Source: Pyrus communis
Taxonomy: Eukaryota; Streptophyta; Magnoliopsida; Rosales; Rosaceae
DNA length: 64,000 nt
Direction of reading: 5' to 3'
NCBI RefSeq assembly: GCF_963583255.1
Contig: NC_084805.1
Coordinates: 2,000,560-2,064,559 of the forward strand
Shown: positions 22,960-35,057 of the stretch, one piece after another
How positions within the stretch are numbered: the stretch's first letter is position 1
Layout: the number at the start of each line of letters is the position of its first letter
Made by a program: the position numbers and the translations under genes
The notes under the pieces: model-generated
Databases searched by the model: none
Told to the model about the DNA's origin: nothing
The model's input: the letters and a program-made list of their open reading frames with translations, nothing else

Positions 22960-25900
22960 CACTACAAAAATAATGGGCACTGCACACAATAAATTATTTG
23001 TGCCCTTTGAGGCCAAAATGCATCAACATATGTGCCCATAAACCAATGGCAACAGTGTAGCAACTAGCAACTATTATATTGTATGTGCCCTCTATAGGTG
23101 TCACCTTTGATGAAAGGGCACAATATGACTTTTTGTGCTCAAATAGTTCAGCACAAACAGATGTCTTTATGTGCCTACATTTTGACAATCTGCCAGATAA
23201 TCTAACAACCACATGACGGGCACTTTTTGGAAATTGTGCCTAATAAGCTGTATTTAAAAATAAAAAATAACAAAAAAAAATGAAAGATCAAAACAGGCTA
23301 CAAACTGAAATTTAAGCAAAACAAAAGATTAAAAATTTCATAAAATGAAAGCCAACGGCTTCATCTGTTAGAATGAACCAAACAGTAAAAGTGGAATATC
23401 ATTAATGAAAGTATACAAGTATTCCTCATAAAAAAACATGTGCACTTTAGCCAGGCAAAACTGTTATATCCAACAGAACTTAAGCAATCCATGCATCTCT
23501 ACATATAGCCAGGCAAAACTGATTTCACCTCTTTTTTACAACTTGGTGGATAATGCAATCATCTTCCTGAAATCCAAATCAAAGGGAAAATAAAAATAAA
23601 TTGATAAGGACCTATTTCCAGTGATGTTCAAGGACCAAAACTTGCAATCGGCATTGAGAACTCACAAGCACTGACGCATTGCTACTTTGTTATACTAAAT
23701 AACAACGAACAAAACATGCAACTTAAATGAGCAGCTAAACCATCATTACAAGCAAACAAGATGTACAAAACAATACAAGTTTGGTCAATCATTTAGCTTA
23801 AGGTCAAATGCCGTGAGATAAATCTCAATGTTATGACATTAATTTCTAAGAAAGATAGCAAATGCTAAAAACCTTATAGGATCTGCAAAGCAGAGTCTAA
23901 TAAATAAGTATTTTGAAATCTAACCTTGCTTATATTCCCCAGTTTTGCATCTCATCCAATCTTTGCTCCACAAACGAACTAATCCGGATGATATGTGTGG
24001 TATTTGGACCTCTCACTGCCAAAGTCATGAATAGTACCAAAAATTAAAACGATCGATCTAATTCATCAACTTTAATCAACAAACACTACAAGTAAATGTA
24101 GAATTACAAATATTTTAAACATGTAAAAGTAACTCGTGGATAACAAAATTACAAAATTAATCTACAAAAGCAGAAAGTGGTGAAACGGTTCTATCAATTT
24201 CAAATTGAGATCAATCCCAACAAGAACGAACATAATCAGCCAATAATGCAAATGAACCTTTGCCTCCTTGAATCCATGGGACCTTACAATGTGGGAACCC
24301 AACTGATTTTTTAGCAAAAGAAGTGTCATTTCTTTGATTTCGGAGTAATAGTTGTTTTTTCCTGTCAATTAGTTGTCTGTTTTTTCTAATTAGCTTACGA
24401 AAAAAATGGCTTTAAGGATAATGAAAATGAGGCATCTTTCAAGGGGCATATGGAATGTGTCTCCCACCATTTCAATGACTTTTTTTAATTACTATGATCT
24501 TCTACATCTCTCCTCTCACTTCATGAATTTCATTTACAAATTTCTCGTTAACTAAGGCATTTAGCATCATGCCCTTTTTTGGTAATCAGATATTACAATT
24601 TTACACTTGCTTAAATGATGAGTTTTATTATAGTACTAATAGTTATCTAAACCTACCACATGAAGACTCACACTTTTGCCTAAAATCTGATAAGACTGCC
24701 TTAATACGTAAACCTGAGTGGAAGATTTCTGTAAAGTGAACTCACAGATTTATCTTTTGTAGATGAAGGAATGAATGGAAGAAGATAACCAACTTTTGCA
24801 CTACCTGTATGATTTGTTCATGTGATTGATCATGGGTAGTTTAGCTAGATCACAAAACTCAATCCATCGGAGTGACACCGGATTACAGTTTAGGCCTCCT
24901 CCTACACCGTCTGTCACAAGCCCGATGCTTGCATATGAACCTTTGCCTCATTGACTCCATGGGACCTTACATTGTGGGAACCCAACTGAGTTTTTGGCAT
25001 CTTTCATTAACTGGAAAATAAGAAATAAAAATAAAACAAATAAAAAAACAAAAAGAAAAACACTGTAATTATCCTGTAATCGTATCTTAATCTCACTGCC
25101 ATTTCAAATTAAGGGAAAGAAAAAGTTGAAAACCACCTGAGTCAACGAAATATCCTGTAATCATACGACATGGAAATGAATTTAAATAATTAAATTAAAT
25201 TCAACATTTTGGCTTGATTGATATTGGTCGAATATTTCCAATCTTCCTTTCCCGGGGAAACAAAAGCGACTACATGGAATTCTATTTTATTTATTTTCCT
25301 TCATCTCCTAGGCAACCAAAACAGATCGAAAACTTAAACAAAAAATGCCAGAAAAGTTGATGAAACAAACTACAATAAGCTATAAACATTAAAAATTAAA
25401 TGACCAATTTAAAACAAGAATATTACATGCGACTAAACTTTGAAATTCCGAGCAGTCTCCAAGCGAGTAAACTTTGACATGCATACAGAAAAAGGAATTA
25501 AAATTCAAAATCTAAAATGGATCCCAAAACTGAAAGTTTTTATTTTAGAAAAGAACATACACTGGAGGACAGCCCACTAAGAGATGATCATCTTTACCTT
25601 TAGGGTCGAGGTCTAATTCTGCCAGGCTTGGCCGAAAACTGGCCAAAGAATCTGCGGTCACCATTTCTTAGATATGAAATTGAGGAAATCCGGCTATGAA
25701 TTTGTAGAAACTAACTTGGGGCTTGGAAAGAGGACAGAAAAAGGATTCTGGAGGTATAATTTGACGGTCGTTGGTGATCGGGAGACGGCGGTGCTGTTGC
25801 ATGCAGAAGAAGGGGGAGAAAGAGGATACGGGCGGGGGAAAGGGGTGGCTGAGGACACAAACTTTTGTGTGTTTGTAAATTAATAATATAATATCTATCT

Positions 25901-26124
25901 CTGACATTAAAAGGACACATGCAAGCTGGACACAAAATTTTGTGTTCAAACTTTAGTAGGCACAAACACACAACACAAACTAATGTGTTTTTTTTTTTTT
26001 TAAGGGCACAATTGAGATATTTGGGTGTACAATGAACCTTATAAAGCACACTTATGTATTTGTGCTCAATGAAAATGAGAAGGTCACAAATCAATTGTGT
26101 TCTTAGCCCATTTTTCTTGTAGTG
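22960..26124. mobile_element. Non-autonomous CACTA (CMC/EnSpm) transposon
   Basis: This 3165-bp insertion has ends CACTACAAAAATAATGGGC and, reverse-complemented at the right, CACTACAAGAAAAATGGGC. It is flanked by a perfect 3-bp duplication CGT (22957-22959 and 26125-26127). Subterminal regions are rich in GTGCCC/GGGCAC and TTTTGTGC motifs on both sides, as in CACTA elements. No transposase frame is present. The intact empty site lies in unit 2 at about 57361. Reading frames at 22994-23212, 24162-24368 and 25668-26238 are incidental. Confidence 0.92.
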
Positions 26125-26321
26125 CGTCCTCTCCAGGGTTGATAAAATTTGATTACCACATTGATATAGCCAAAATAAAATACCTAGAGTCTCAAACAAA
26201 AAAAATATGTAGTCCAAAGGTATGCTTCCCAAACACATTTCAAAAGGAAAAACAAAGAAACGTCGTTTTTCATATTGCCCTTTAGAAGGATATCAACCCT
26301 ATGACCCTATCTATTCACGTT

Positions 26322-26322
26322 G

Positions 26323-26365
<43 letters not shown>
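26322..26365. repeat. (GA)n microsatellite upstream of the glycine-rich gene
   Basis: A GA run of about 20 dinucleotides lies about 150 bp upstream of the TATA box. The copy in unit 2 (57592-57605) is much shorter. Such runs can bind GAGA-type factors; any effect here is not shown. Confidence 0.9.
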
Positions 26366-26368
<3 letters not shown>

Positions 26369-26369
26369 T

Positions 26370-26412
26370 GGCGACCGTCGACCAAGGCTTGGATAGGTAG
26401 CCATGCAAGTGG
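26370..26412 (+). promoter_or_regulatory. Conserved promoter block of the glycine-rich gene
   Basis: GACCGTCGACCAAGGCTTGG and AGCCATGCAAGTGGCAATGC correspond to the block upstream of ASR-1, -2 and -3 and are present again at 57611-57655. It lies about 145 bp before the TATA box, closer than in the ASR genes. Confidence 0.45.
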
Positions 26413-26517
26413 CAATGCCACGAGAGTCCCACCTTAGGTGGATATTTTACGTATGAGCTTGTGATGGAGAAGAGCCAAAGCCTCCTGCTGAGAGTTATTT
26501 TTAGGACGCCCAACACT

Positions 26518-26525
26518 TATATAAG
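26518..26525 (+). promoter_or_regulatory. TATA box of the glycine-rich ASR-derived gene
   Basis: TATATAAG follows AGGACGCCCAACACT, which corresponds to GGGCGCCAACACT before the ASR-1 TATA box. The unit 2 copy has TACATAAG here, a damaged box. Confidence 0.7.
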
Positions 26526-26646
26526 AACTCTCCACCACCACCATGCACTCAAACAATATCACAAAACTCAGTCGCCACCTTTCCTCCTCATAACCTTCAT
26601 TCATTCTCGCACTTTCCTACAGTTCCCAAAATACCCCAAACCCACT

Positions 26647-27327
26647 ATGGTTGATCAGGAGCAGCACAGCCGTGGCCTCTTGTCTAGCCAAAGGGACGAA
26701 GAAGAAGACGACAAAACCTCATCCTACTCTCAGTCTCAGTCTGGTTACGGTGCCCGATCTGGTGGTGGCTTGGGCGACTCCACTACTGGTTACACTTCCC
26801 AGGGACGTACCGGGGCCCGCAGCGGCGGCTACGGTGACAGCAACAGCACTGATTACTATGGTGAAGGACGCCTTACTGGCGGAGGCGGCTATGGAGGAGG
26901 AAAAACTGATGATTACTCGGAAGAAGGACACGGAGGCCGTGCCGCGTACAGCGAGATCACTGCTTACTCTAGCGAAGGACATCGTACTGGTGGCGGTGGC
27001 TACGGCGGGGCCAGCAACACAGATAGTTACTCGGAAGAAGAACACGGAGGCCGTGCTACGGAGACCACTACTTTCTCTGGTGAAGGACGTCGTACTGGCG
27101 GCGGTGGCTACAGCGATAACACTGATTACTCTGGTGAAGGACGTCATACCCGCGGCCGAGGTGGCTACGGAGACAACACTGATTACTCTGCTGAAGGACG
27201 TCGTACAAGCGGCAGAGGTGGCTATGGAGGGGTAAGCACTGAAGATGACTCGGAGGAAGGACACGGAGGGCGTGGCAGAGGAGGGTACAGCAAGAGGAGT
27301 GAAACCGATGAGTCGAGTGACTATTGA
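26647..27327 (+). CDS. ASR-derived glycine-rich repeat protein lacking the ASR domain
   Basis: The 226-residue frame starts at MVDQEQHSRGLLSSQRDEEE, which aligns with the ASR N-terminus (MSEEKHHHG ... KDEDKPS). An in-frame upstream extension exists, but the leader layout of the ASR genes supports this ATG. After SQSQSGYG (about residue 27) come about ten alternating units of two kinds, YSGEGRRTGGGGYG and DYSEEGHGGR, rich in Gly, Ser, Tyr, Asp and Arg and with no membrane segment or signal peptide. The same unit occurs about three times in ASR-1. The ABA_WDS region is gone: a stop at 27325-27327 comes before a degenerate exon end (about 27328-27386), and a shortened exon 2 remains at 27911-27970. 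It is probably a disordered, hydrophilic protein; its role is unknown. The long open frame with conserved repeat phase argues for past or present selection. Confidence 0.7.
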   Translation: MVDQEQHSRGLLSSQRDEEEDDKTSSYSQSQSGYGARSGGGLGDSTTGYTSQGRTGARSGGYGDSNSTDYYGEGRLTGGGGYGGGKTDDYSEEGHGGRAAYSEITAYSSEGHRTGGGGYGGASNTDSYSEEEHGGRATETTTFSGEGRRTGGGGYSDNTDYSGEGRHTRGRGGYGDNTDYSAEGRRTSGRGGYGGVSTEDDSEEGHGGRGRGGYSKRSETDESSDY

Positions 27328-27970
27328 GGAACTTAATTAGTGTGCTGCTGCTACGTACTGGCGATTATGCATTGCCTTGGCCCTTGGTACGTAACAATAT
27401 CAATATGCCAACCCCTAATTATTTTCATGATTTTAATTAATTAGTACGTGCTTTTAAATTGTATGAGTTGGATATCTTGTTACAAATAGTACGCAAGCCA
27501 AAGAGAAATGGATTAAGAATTCCCTTAAATTATCCCGGTGATTAAGACTTTTCAACCCACTGCATTCAAGTTCTAACATTTCTCTCCCTTTAAATAATTT
27601 ATAGGGGAATTGTTACGATATGAGCGTCACCATTTTTGTCCAAAAAAAAAAACAATTGGAGAGATTAAATTTTGTATAGCTAACAAATTATTTTAATAAA
27701 TCAGTAATCTGAATGACTACATTATATACTTGAGGTAGTGAGGCCAAATCTCACCAAAACGTCTTATTGAATTAATCCATAGTTTTCTGCTGTCTGAAAT
27801 TAATCAGTAGAATAAAAGATCGTTTTATTTGATAATTTTTCATCTCTTGGTTATTTAAAAGTATAAAGTTTGACCTTTGTTTATGCTCCCTTTTCTTGTT
27901 TCTGCTGCAGCATGAGAAGCACGAAGCAGAGAAAGAACAAAAGTCAAAAGAGAAAGGAGGAAGAGACTAA
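27328..27970 (+). pseudogene. Vestigial ASR exon end, intron and exon 2 of the glycine-rich gene
   Basis: After the stop, GAGGAACTTAATTAGTGTGC through GCATTGCCTTGGCCCTTG resembles the exon 1 end of ASR genes and is followed by a GTACGT donor at 27387. An acceptor CTGCTGCAG ends at 27910. Exon 2 then reads HEKHEAEKEQKSKEKGGRD with a stop at 27968-27970, against about 60 residues in real ASR genes. The upstream frame reaches the donor in phase 2, while exon 2 needs phase 0, so the domain cannot be restored by splicing alone. This could serve as a spliced 3' UTR. Confidence 0.7.
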
Positions 27971-27975
27971 GGAAA

Positions 27976-28150
27976 TGAGAGATATTTCAGTGTGATTGGA
28001 ACAAGAAGTGATATATCACGTGTTACTATGAAAATGATGGCATATGTGTATTAAAAAGTTAATAACTTAAAAAGTAAAATTTCACATCATTTATATAAAA
28101 ATATGTGGTGTACCATTTATATTCCCGTCACAATATGAAAAATTTCTCCA
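27976..28150 (-). mobile_element. hAT-like MITE, copy in the 3' region of the glycine-rich gene
   Basis: It is about 175 bp and is the reverse complement of the element at 58527-58697, for example TGATATATCACGTG, TGTGTATTAAAAAGTTAATA and TATTCCCGTCACAAT. It interrupts GACTAAGGAAA/GAAACATTTC, which is continuous in unit 2 at about 59550-59565. The target duplication is imperfect here. Confidence 0.8.
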
Positions 28151-28726
28151 ATAAAAGAAACATTTCTTCAAAATTTAAACCAAAATAATGATCAATTAAC
28201 TATTTCTTAATTTTGCATTAAGTTTAATTCAGCTATTTTGTATGGTTACGTACGATCCAAAAAACGTTCATCTCTGAGATTGAATTAATGCTTGTTGAGC
28301 GTTTAATTAATTATCAGACTGGTGTTATCTAGTTTTGTTTATCACGCCATGTATTTCGTTGTTAATTTGAACAACATTTCTTTATCATATTAAATTCTAG
28401 AGAAATGTTAAGGAGACTTTTTAAAAAATGGGACTTTTCATCGACTCTTCGTCACCTCATGTTCTTGTACCAACATTATAAAACATTGTGCCAAAATGAT
28501 GAGGTGTCAAAGAATCTATAGAGAGTGAGTGTTTACTGATCAATTTGGAGAGCTGCAGGAAACAACTTTTGATTTTATAGTTTTTAGGCTTACAAACGCG
28601 GAAAATGGATGCGGAATGTGTGAAATAGTTTGTAAGCTTTAGTTAAGAAACTAGGACAATTCAATGTAAAATCCACTGCAACTAGATAGAGAAAAAGTTA
28701 ATGAGCGCAGGGAAACTTATTTAAAA

Positions 28727-28854
28727 AGAGATGTGCTATCCATACATCTTTTGTTAATTTCTGTCCGTTGATCTTCTTCAATTCATCCGATTCGACTGCC
28801 AAAAATTAGAAGGGTGTGTGAGAAGTAAAAAAAGGTATGTGGATATCACACCCC
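28727..28854. mobile_element. MITE of the ASR-intron family, diverged copy
   Basis: GAGATGTGCTATCCATACATC at the left and GGTATGTGGATATCACACCC at the right form an inverted pair like the intron MITEs at 18700 and 49179. Internal words TCCGTTGATCTTCTTC and CCAAAAATTAGAAGGGTGTG fit the same family in reverse. Unit 2 lacks it at about 61582. Confidence 0.65.
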
Positions 28855-30341
28855 TTTAAAAAAGTATAAAAAGTTGAAGAGAATTTGGATAGAGGAAATT
28901 TACAACTACGTAATTTAGTATTCGACATGAAACAAAATGAGTGCCGATTGTTGACTACCTAACACACTCATTTTTTATCCGGACTTGGGACTGGCAATGT
29001 ATGATAAACTTAATCAGGTAAAGTTTACGTAGTAGTAGCTTCCATAATTCCATTCAAATACTTCAACAACTCCAGTTCACATTAGTCGAAGAACTACTCG
29101 GAAAATAAAACCCCACTCAGGATGCTCCATGCCAAGAAAATACCCCAAAATAAATCAACACTCCAGAAATCCCATGCCTAAAAACTCACCAAAATAAACA
29201 CTACAAGTTACTTTAGGCAGTACAAAGTATATAGTAGTCAACTAGTCATTAGTCATTAGTGATCATTTCTTCATTCGTTGCACAAATGAATTCTACATTG
29301 GAGAATGTAAGTGTATGAAAGCTAAATATGAAAATCTACTTCTTCGATGTCCAAATTATTTTTGCACCAAATCTTAGAGAAATTTCGTAAACAGAGTTCT
29401 GTGGCCACAGAAGCCAAAAATACAATCAGTACAAGAAAAAGCACAAATCACAGCAATTCGCGAAACAAACACTACGGCAAGAACCCTGCAGTGATTCCGT
29501 ACAGGAACCCAAAAGCTAAGAACAGAGCCCAACCTCAAAGAGAAGTCAAAATCATTTGGCTCGAAAAAGAACAATAACTAACATTGAAAAACTATCTTCA
29601 ATCATTCACTCATCAATGGAACAGGCTTTTAAAGATCATTGAAATCTTGCAAAGAAAAGAATAACAATGAGCCAGACATGCAAGGTTCTTCCCTCAGAGC
29701 TATAATCTTTACTCTTGTCGAGTAAAGAGGCCCTCTTCATGACAAAGCAATACTGACCAAGATTTCAGGTGAACCAAATCTAACCAGACCCTAGCCAGAA
29801 ACCCCCACACATAGGCATTCCGCAATGTATGCATTAAACTGTCATGACGTAAAAGGACTGTTTGTGTTTGTGTATCAGCTCGAACCTAAAACATTTCAGT
29901 CATAAAACAGACTGGAAACACAGAAATTGATTCAAAGTATGACCAGCTGCCAACATGCAATGACCTGTTCATAGCACTCGTTGGAACTACATTTTCCTGA
30001 ACTTAAGTCATTAGTAACCTAAAATACACGCATAGGTAAGCGATATCCAAAGATCTTTCACACTTGATAAACAGACTATCTTCAACATGACTTCTTTACG
30101 TATACTTAAGAAAAAGCCCAACTTTCCACACCAACATTAACCAACTACTTTATCATAATAAACAACCATCTTTAATACATAGTAAGGTGACCTTCAAATA
30201 GACTACATTATCATCACAATATGACAGACATTCAATTTTTTTTTTGGGAAAAAAACAGCTAGGTCAAGCTCATTATTTCACCGAATACTTCTCCCTAGCC
30301 AAGTAAAATTATACCTGCTCAAGGATAAAGCCCACTGTGGT

Positions 30342-31202
30342 TTAGATACGACGCTGCTTTGGGAGTCTACAGCCATTGTGGGGCTTTCTGGTTGTATCTT
30401 CAATGTATACAATTGGACTGTGACCCACTCGGGAGCTAGAGAAGCCCTCTTTCCAGCTCATGATAGCTTGCCTTTTCTTCTTAAAATAAGTAGACCCTTT
30501 CACCTTCATCACAACTGATTTTAAGCCGAAATTTCTTGACATCCGTCCAACATGTTCTGCAGTTGCTTCAGCAGCGTACTGAGCCAATTTTGGTCCTCCT
30601 TTCATATCTGGTATGGAACCAGCTGAGGCCCCAAGTTTCTTGTTGCCCTTCGAGTCCGTCACAGTAACAAAGGTATTGTTTTTCATCAGCTTTACGTGGA
30701 CAATATCAGCATTTTGCTATATATTATATCGAGGAAACTGAGAACCCCAAAAGTTGCTCCTTCCATCCTCCTCTACTACTCCCCTCACAAAGTTGATAGA
30801 CCTGGAATTCCTCTCTCTATTCTCAGAAGCATTGAAACCATTTCGAAAATTTTCTTGGTGCCCTGTAAATCCCACAATATATTTTCAATCATTAGCAAGA
30901 AATTACCATTAATGAAGAATTAATTTCCCTTCCCATCAAACTAATTCCACAAGCAACCGTATTCAAAATGCGATTCAAACCCCAAAACGCTTAACTTTAA
31001 CATGTAATCAAATTCATAGGCAACAAAAACAGAAACCCAATGGACGAAATTGGAAAGGAGGCAGGAAGAAGAAGAACTTGCCTGGCGGCATCCTAGAGTC
31101 GGAGAAAGACCTTGAAGTGATGAGCTCGGCGTGGCCAGGGCATCGGGTTCTAGCTAGCTGGTGAATCAAAGAGGAAGACAGTCGAGAAAGAGAAGAATAC
31201 AT
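30342..31202 (-). pseudogene. Mitochondrial ribosomal protein uS11 (S11), nonsense copy
   Basis: The exon layout is identical to the intact copy at 63079-64000: exon 1 31202-31082 (121 nt) and exon 2 30862-30342 (521 nt), with the same GC donor and AG acceptor. Exon 1 encodes a Ser/Arg/Leu-rich start (MYSSLSRLSSSLIHQLARTR) fitting a mitochondrial presequence. In exon 2, codon 89 is TAG (30719-30717) where the other copy has GAG. This stop lies just before the conserved S11 domain, which otherwise stays open from MKNNTFVTVTD to the C-terminal KPHNGCRLPKQRRI. The copy is almost surely non-functional as a ribosomal protein, unless translation restarts at the internal Met; such a product would lack the presequence. 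Confidence 0.85.
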
Positions 31203-31440
31203 CGCATGTACGATTTCCTGAGGAAATTAAACAAACACTTAATCGGCAATCTGAATAGAAATTGAATAGCATTTCCAATTCCATCAGCTACTGGAGTGTG
31301 AAAGAGAAACAAGCCACCAACTACAAAGAGGAAATCGAACAAACCCTAAATCGTAAAATTTTGAGAGAAGAAAATCCAACCCATAAGAAATCCCAATCAT
31401 TCAAACGAATTGAAACCCACAGAAAATACTCATATTGACT
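31203..31440. other. 5' flank of the uS11m copy
   Basis: This is AT-rich sequence upstream of the start codon with no clear TATA box. The matching part of unit 2 lies outside the window. Confidence 0.4.
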
Positions 31441-34400
31441 TAAAGAAGAAGCTGAATGCAAGTGATTATTTTGATCTGCTGTATTTCTATTATACCAACT
31501 GTAACGGAATTGGAACTAGAACAACTATCTAACAAACTGAGATGATGTAGATGAAGTGATAGGCTGTTGACAGAGTTTCTGGCTTGAGTCTTATGCATAT
31601 GGAAATACCAACTCATCAAAAAGCACATGTCTTCATATAATGCATTTCCTAGTGTTTGGATTATAGCAAATAACACCTTTGTAACCTATTGAATAACCTA
31701 AAAATATACAGCTCTCAGATCTTGGTTGTAGCTTATTACTGTTATATGGTCTTAACCATGGATAAACTGCAGATCCAAATATCTTTATAGACTTCAAATT
31801 TGGTTGCTTGTTATACAATCTTTTGTAAGGAGATTCCAGTGCCAAAGACTTATAAGCCATTCTATTTATCAAGAACACTGAATGTGCACATGCATAATAC
31901 CAAAATTCAATAGGTAAACTAGTAGCAATAAGCAGAGTTATAGCAGTCTCTACAACATGCATGTGCTTCCTCTCAACAGCTCCATTTTGTTGTGGAGTGT
32001 AGGGACAATATATCATATGTTTAACTCATTTTGCACTAAGAAAAGTTATAAAACTAAGATTGGTGTATTCTCTTCCTCCATCAGCTTGTAAACACTTAAT
32101 AACAGTTCCAAATTGAGTAAGAACAAAATTGTATAACCTCAAAAATGCAGTAATTGTATTAGATTTGTTGCACAATGGAAAAATCCAAACATACTTTGTA
32201 TATTCGCCAACAAAAGTTACATAGTATCTTTGAACAGATTTTACAGGAGATGGTCCCCATATGTCTAAGTGAAGCTTCTAAAATGGTAAAGAACATTCAT
32301 CACTTCTAGTAGGAAAAAGAATTCTAGACATCTTTCCTTTTATACAGTGAGTACAGAGACTATGATCACTATCTATTTCTATGACTTATGTTGGACTGTT
32401 TTAGCATGACAGACAAAATCTCATGTGTAGGATGTCCCAATCTTTGATGCCAAAGTTTTGACTTTACCAACTGTCCCAAAAAAGCTGAATTATGGACTAT
32501 ACACTTCACTCATTTTGATCATTTGACAACTGGTATTTGAAACAGCTCCCTAGGCTTACTCTTTCCTTGATACAAAACCTCATTTGTCTTCTTGTCCAAC
32601 ACAAAAAAACTCACTTTCATCACATATAAACCAGCTGTGGTTATTAGCACATAATTGTTGCACAGAGAGAAGACTCCTTGCAATCTTAGAAACATGTAAC
32701 ACATTATTAAGAATAATTTCATAAGAATTGTGTTTGAGTTTAGTTGAACCACTATTGTCAATGGTTAAACATGTGCCATTGCCAAGTGTGATTTTCTCAG
32801 AACATTCAAATGGAGTGACTTGATTAAGTGAATTCACATCTGCAATGATATGATGAGAAGCTCCAGTGTCAACAATCTAAGAATCTTGAGGAGCATATTG
32901 AGTTTTTTACTGTGTTGTCATAGCATTCAATGTTGCAGGTGGAGGTTGACCTTGAAATGCATAATTTGCCTTGTGAAAACATTCCAGTGCAGAATGTTTT
33001 CCACATATCTGACACTCTAGCAAGAAACATGTGGATGGTGTATTTGAGTTTCTATGAAAACAATTGACAGTTGTGTGACCCTGTTATTGCAAATCTGACA
33101 TTTAATTACCTCATTGGACCTATTTTCAATGTTTCCAGACATATACAAGACCCATTTTGTCTTGAATTCCTATTTTGAAAACCATAAGACCCTCCACAAT
33201 TGTTCTTGCCTTTATAACCACCATTTGATCTGTACTTGTTTTTTCCTTTGTAATTGGAACCATTAAAAGGTTTATGGCCAAAGTTTGGTCTTAGACCACC
33301 AGAATTATGACCATTGCCCATAAAACCAAAACCATAAGACTGTGAATCAAAGAATTGAGGCTGCTGTGCATATGGTTGTTGTGGATATTGTTATGGATAT
33401 GGTTGTTGTTGATATTGTTGTTGTGTAATTGTACCACTTGTGGTAGCAGGAATATGATAGTGACTCAAAAGGTTAGAACCAGATGCATTTGATGTATTCT
33501 ATGTGTAGATGAACCTTGAGTGTATAAAGCATCCATGCTTTGAGACAACACATTCATTTCTCCTTCAATTTCTTTTTCATCACCTAGCAACTGAGCATGA
33601 AATTCTTTCAATGTAATAGATGACCCTCTAGCAGAAATAACAGTTCGAATTATTGCATACTCCTTTGGAAACCTAGCAAGACCAGCTATCATCACATCAT
33701 TGTCAGAAACAAATTCCCTCGCAGCAATCAATTGTTCTCTAATGTTCTTGAGCCTTAACAAATACTTTACCAATTGAATTTGACCCTTTCTGTATTGTAT
33801 GCTATTCAGTTTTCAGATGATTAATTCTGAACTTAGACACAAAAACAAAACGTTCCACAAGATTTGACCAAGCTTCTGCAGCAGTTTTACAACCAAGAAC
33901 ATACTTAATGGCTTCATCAAACAAAGTTTCTAACAGAAGACTATGTAATGCCATATCAGTTGATTCTTATTCAATATATGCTGCAGTTATCTCAGTAGTG
34001 ACTCCAGTATCAGTGTGTATCACAAACTTTGATGGACAAACATTAGTCCCATCAAAGTGAACAAACATTTTGTAACCTTTTAGAACTGACTTGAACTGAA
34101 ATGCTCATTTGGCAAAGTTATCATCCTTCAGTTTTATTGTAAGCATGCCCAAAAGACTTTCAACTTTAACACTAGTTGTAGACATGATGAAATGGTCAAG
34201 AAACACCGAATTCTATATCACAGAGAAGAAACTCATCACACTGATGTGAGAATAATACTCACAGCTACCAAATTATTCAAGAAAGTTTGACACCTTCTTA
34301 CTGTTCAAGGAAGATTGACACTTTCCTTACAAATCAAGAAAGACTGATACTTTCTTGAAATAACAACTGGTCAGAAAAGTAAGAATTCACAAGAACATTC

Positions 34401-34710
34401 AAGAATCATAGAAATCCCAAATCACAGAATCTTGTCAACTTTAATCGCAGAAAAATTTATCACAGATGCATAATACTGATGAATTAGGGTCCCAAAATAC
34501 TGATTGAAGATACAAACAATAGCACCTAATAAGCAAACAACAACTGCATCGATTTCTTGAACTCAGAAATGAGATTGAATCAGCACCAATACCAAAAACC
34601 AGAAGAACTCCAGAGTTGAATGAGCAGAAGAAAGATGGAGTTTCAGGATCGAAGATGGCTGTGAGCCATTGCTGGCGATGATACCATATTAGCTTTACTG
34701 AATTTGTGAG
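31440..34710 (-). mobile_element. Decayed Copia retrotransposon, gag to integrase, RT missing
   Basis: Reading on the minus strand from a gag start at 34185: a gag region (HAQLLGDEKEIEGEMN near 33590-33540), a Gly/Asn-rich stretch (33320-33106), a protease/pre-integrase region with VLHVSKIARSLLSVQQLC (about 32720-32650), and an integrase with PYTPQQNGAVERKHMHVVET (about 32005-31950) and an SESCIFLGYSIGYKG segment. Many stops and frameshifts break it. Reverse transcriptase and RNase H are absent. A TGGTATCA at 34686-34679 may be the PBS remnant. The segment 31537-31440 looks like LTR sequence, but clear LTR pairs were not found. It separates the two duplication units. Confidence 0.8.
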
Positions 34711-34890
34711 ATGGTGCAGGACAATGTTATACAGGCGCTGTGCTTGTCAGTCCGGATGGGCATTCCCTGCTGATGTGCATAGGACGAGGTTAATTTCTGT
34801 CCTAGAGAAGTGTAGAATTAAAAAGTGGGAGCTGTATACAGTTAATAATGCTTCATGTTTAGGTCCTCCATTGGGAATTCCCGAGGGTTC

Positions 34891-35057
34891 AAATTATTTT
34901 TAATTACGACGGAAACACAAGTGGGATACTACGTGTTTTAATAAAAGTGGTGAGAAATTTATTTTTTCAGTTACTAACTTTTTAGCATATATATCTTACT
35001 ATTTGTATATTAACATGTGATGTACCATCGGTGTACCAATTACACTGAAAAATCTCT
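34891..35057 (+). mobile_element. hAT-like MITE, second copy
   Basis: It has the same order of words as 58527-58697 (TTACGACGGAAACACAAG, GAGAAATTTATTTTTTCAGT, TACTAACTTTTTAGCATATA, AAAAATCTCT). It interrupts the block that is continuous in unit 1 at about 11271-11290. Ends are approximate. Confidence 0.75.

Larger units (their letters stand above)
27971..30341. other. Unit 1 intergenic sequence between the glycine-rich gene and uS11m
   Basis: Besides the two MITEs listed there is a piece of the AATGTTAAGGAGAC MITE family (about 28406-28520). From about 28540 to 30341 the sequence is the 3' flank of the uS11m gene, closely matching 61430-63078. The frame at 29347-29577 is not kept in the other copy and is not a gene. 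Confidence 0.6.

Noticed and set aside
26719..27264. Long antisense frame (181 residues) over the glycine-rich gene, and a similar one at 58019-58486
   Set aside because: Mirror of a codon-biased repeat on the opposite strand; no start context and no conservation apart from that forced by the sense repeat.
29347..29577. 76-residue Lys/Asn-rich ORF
   Set aside because: Not conserved as a frame in unit 2 (about 62060-62300).
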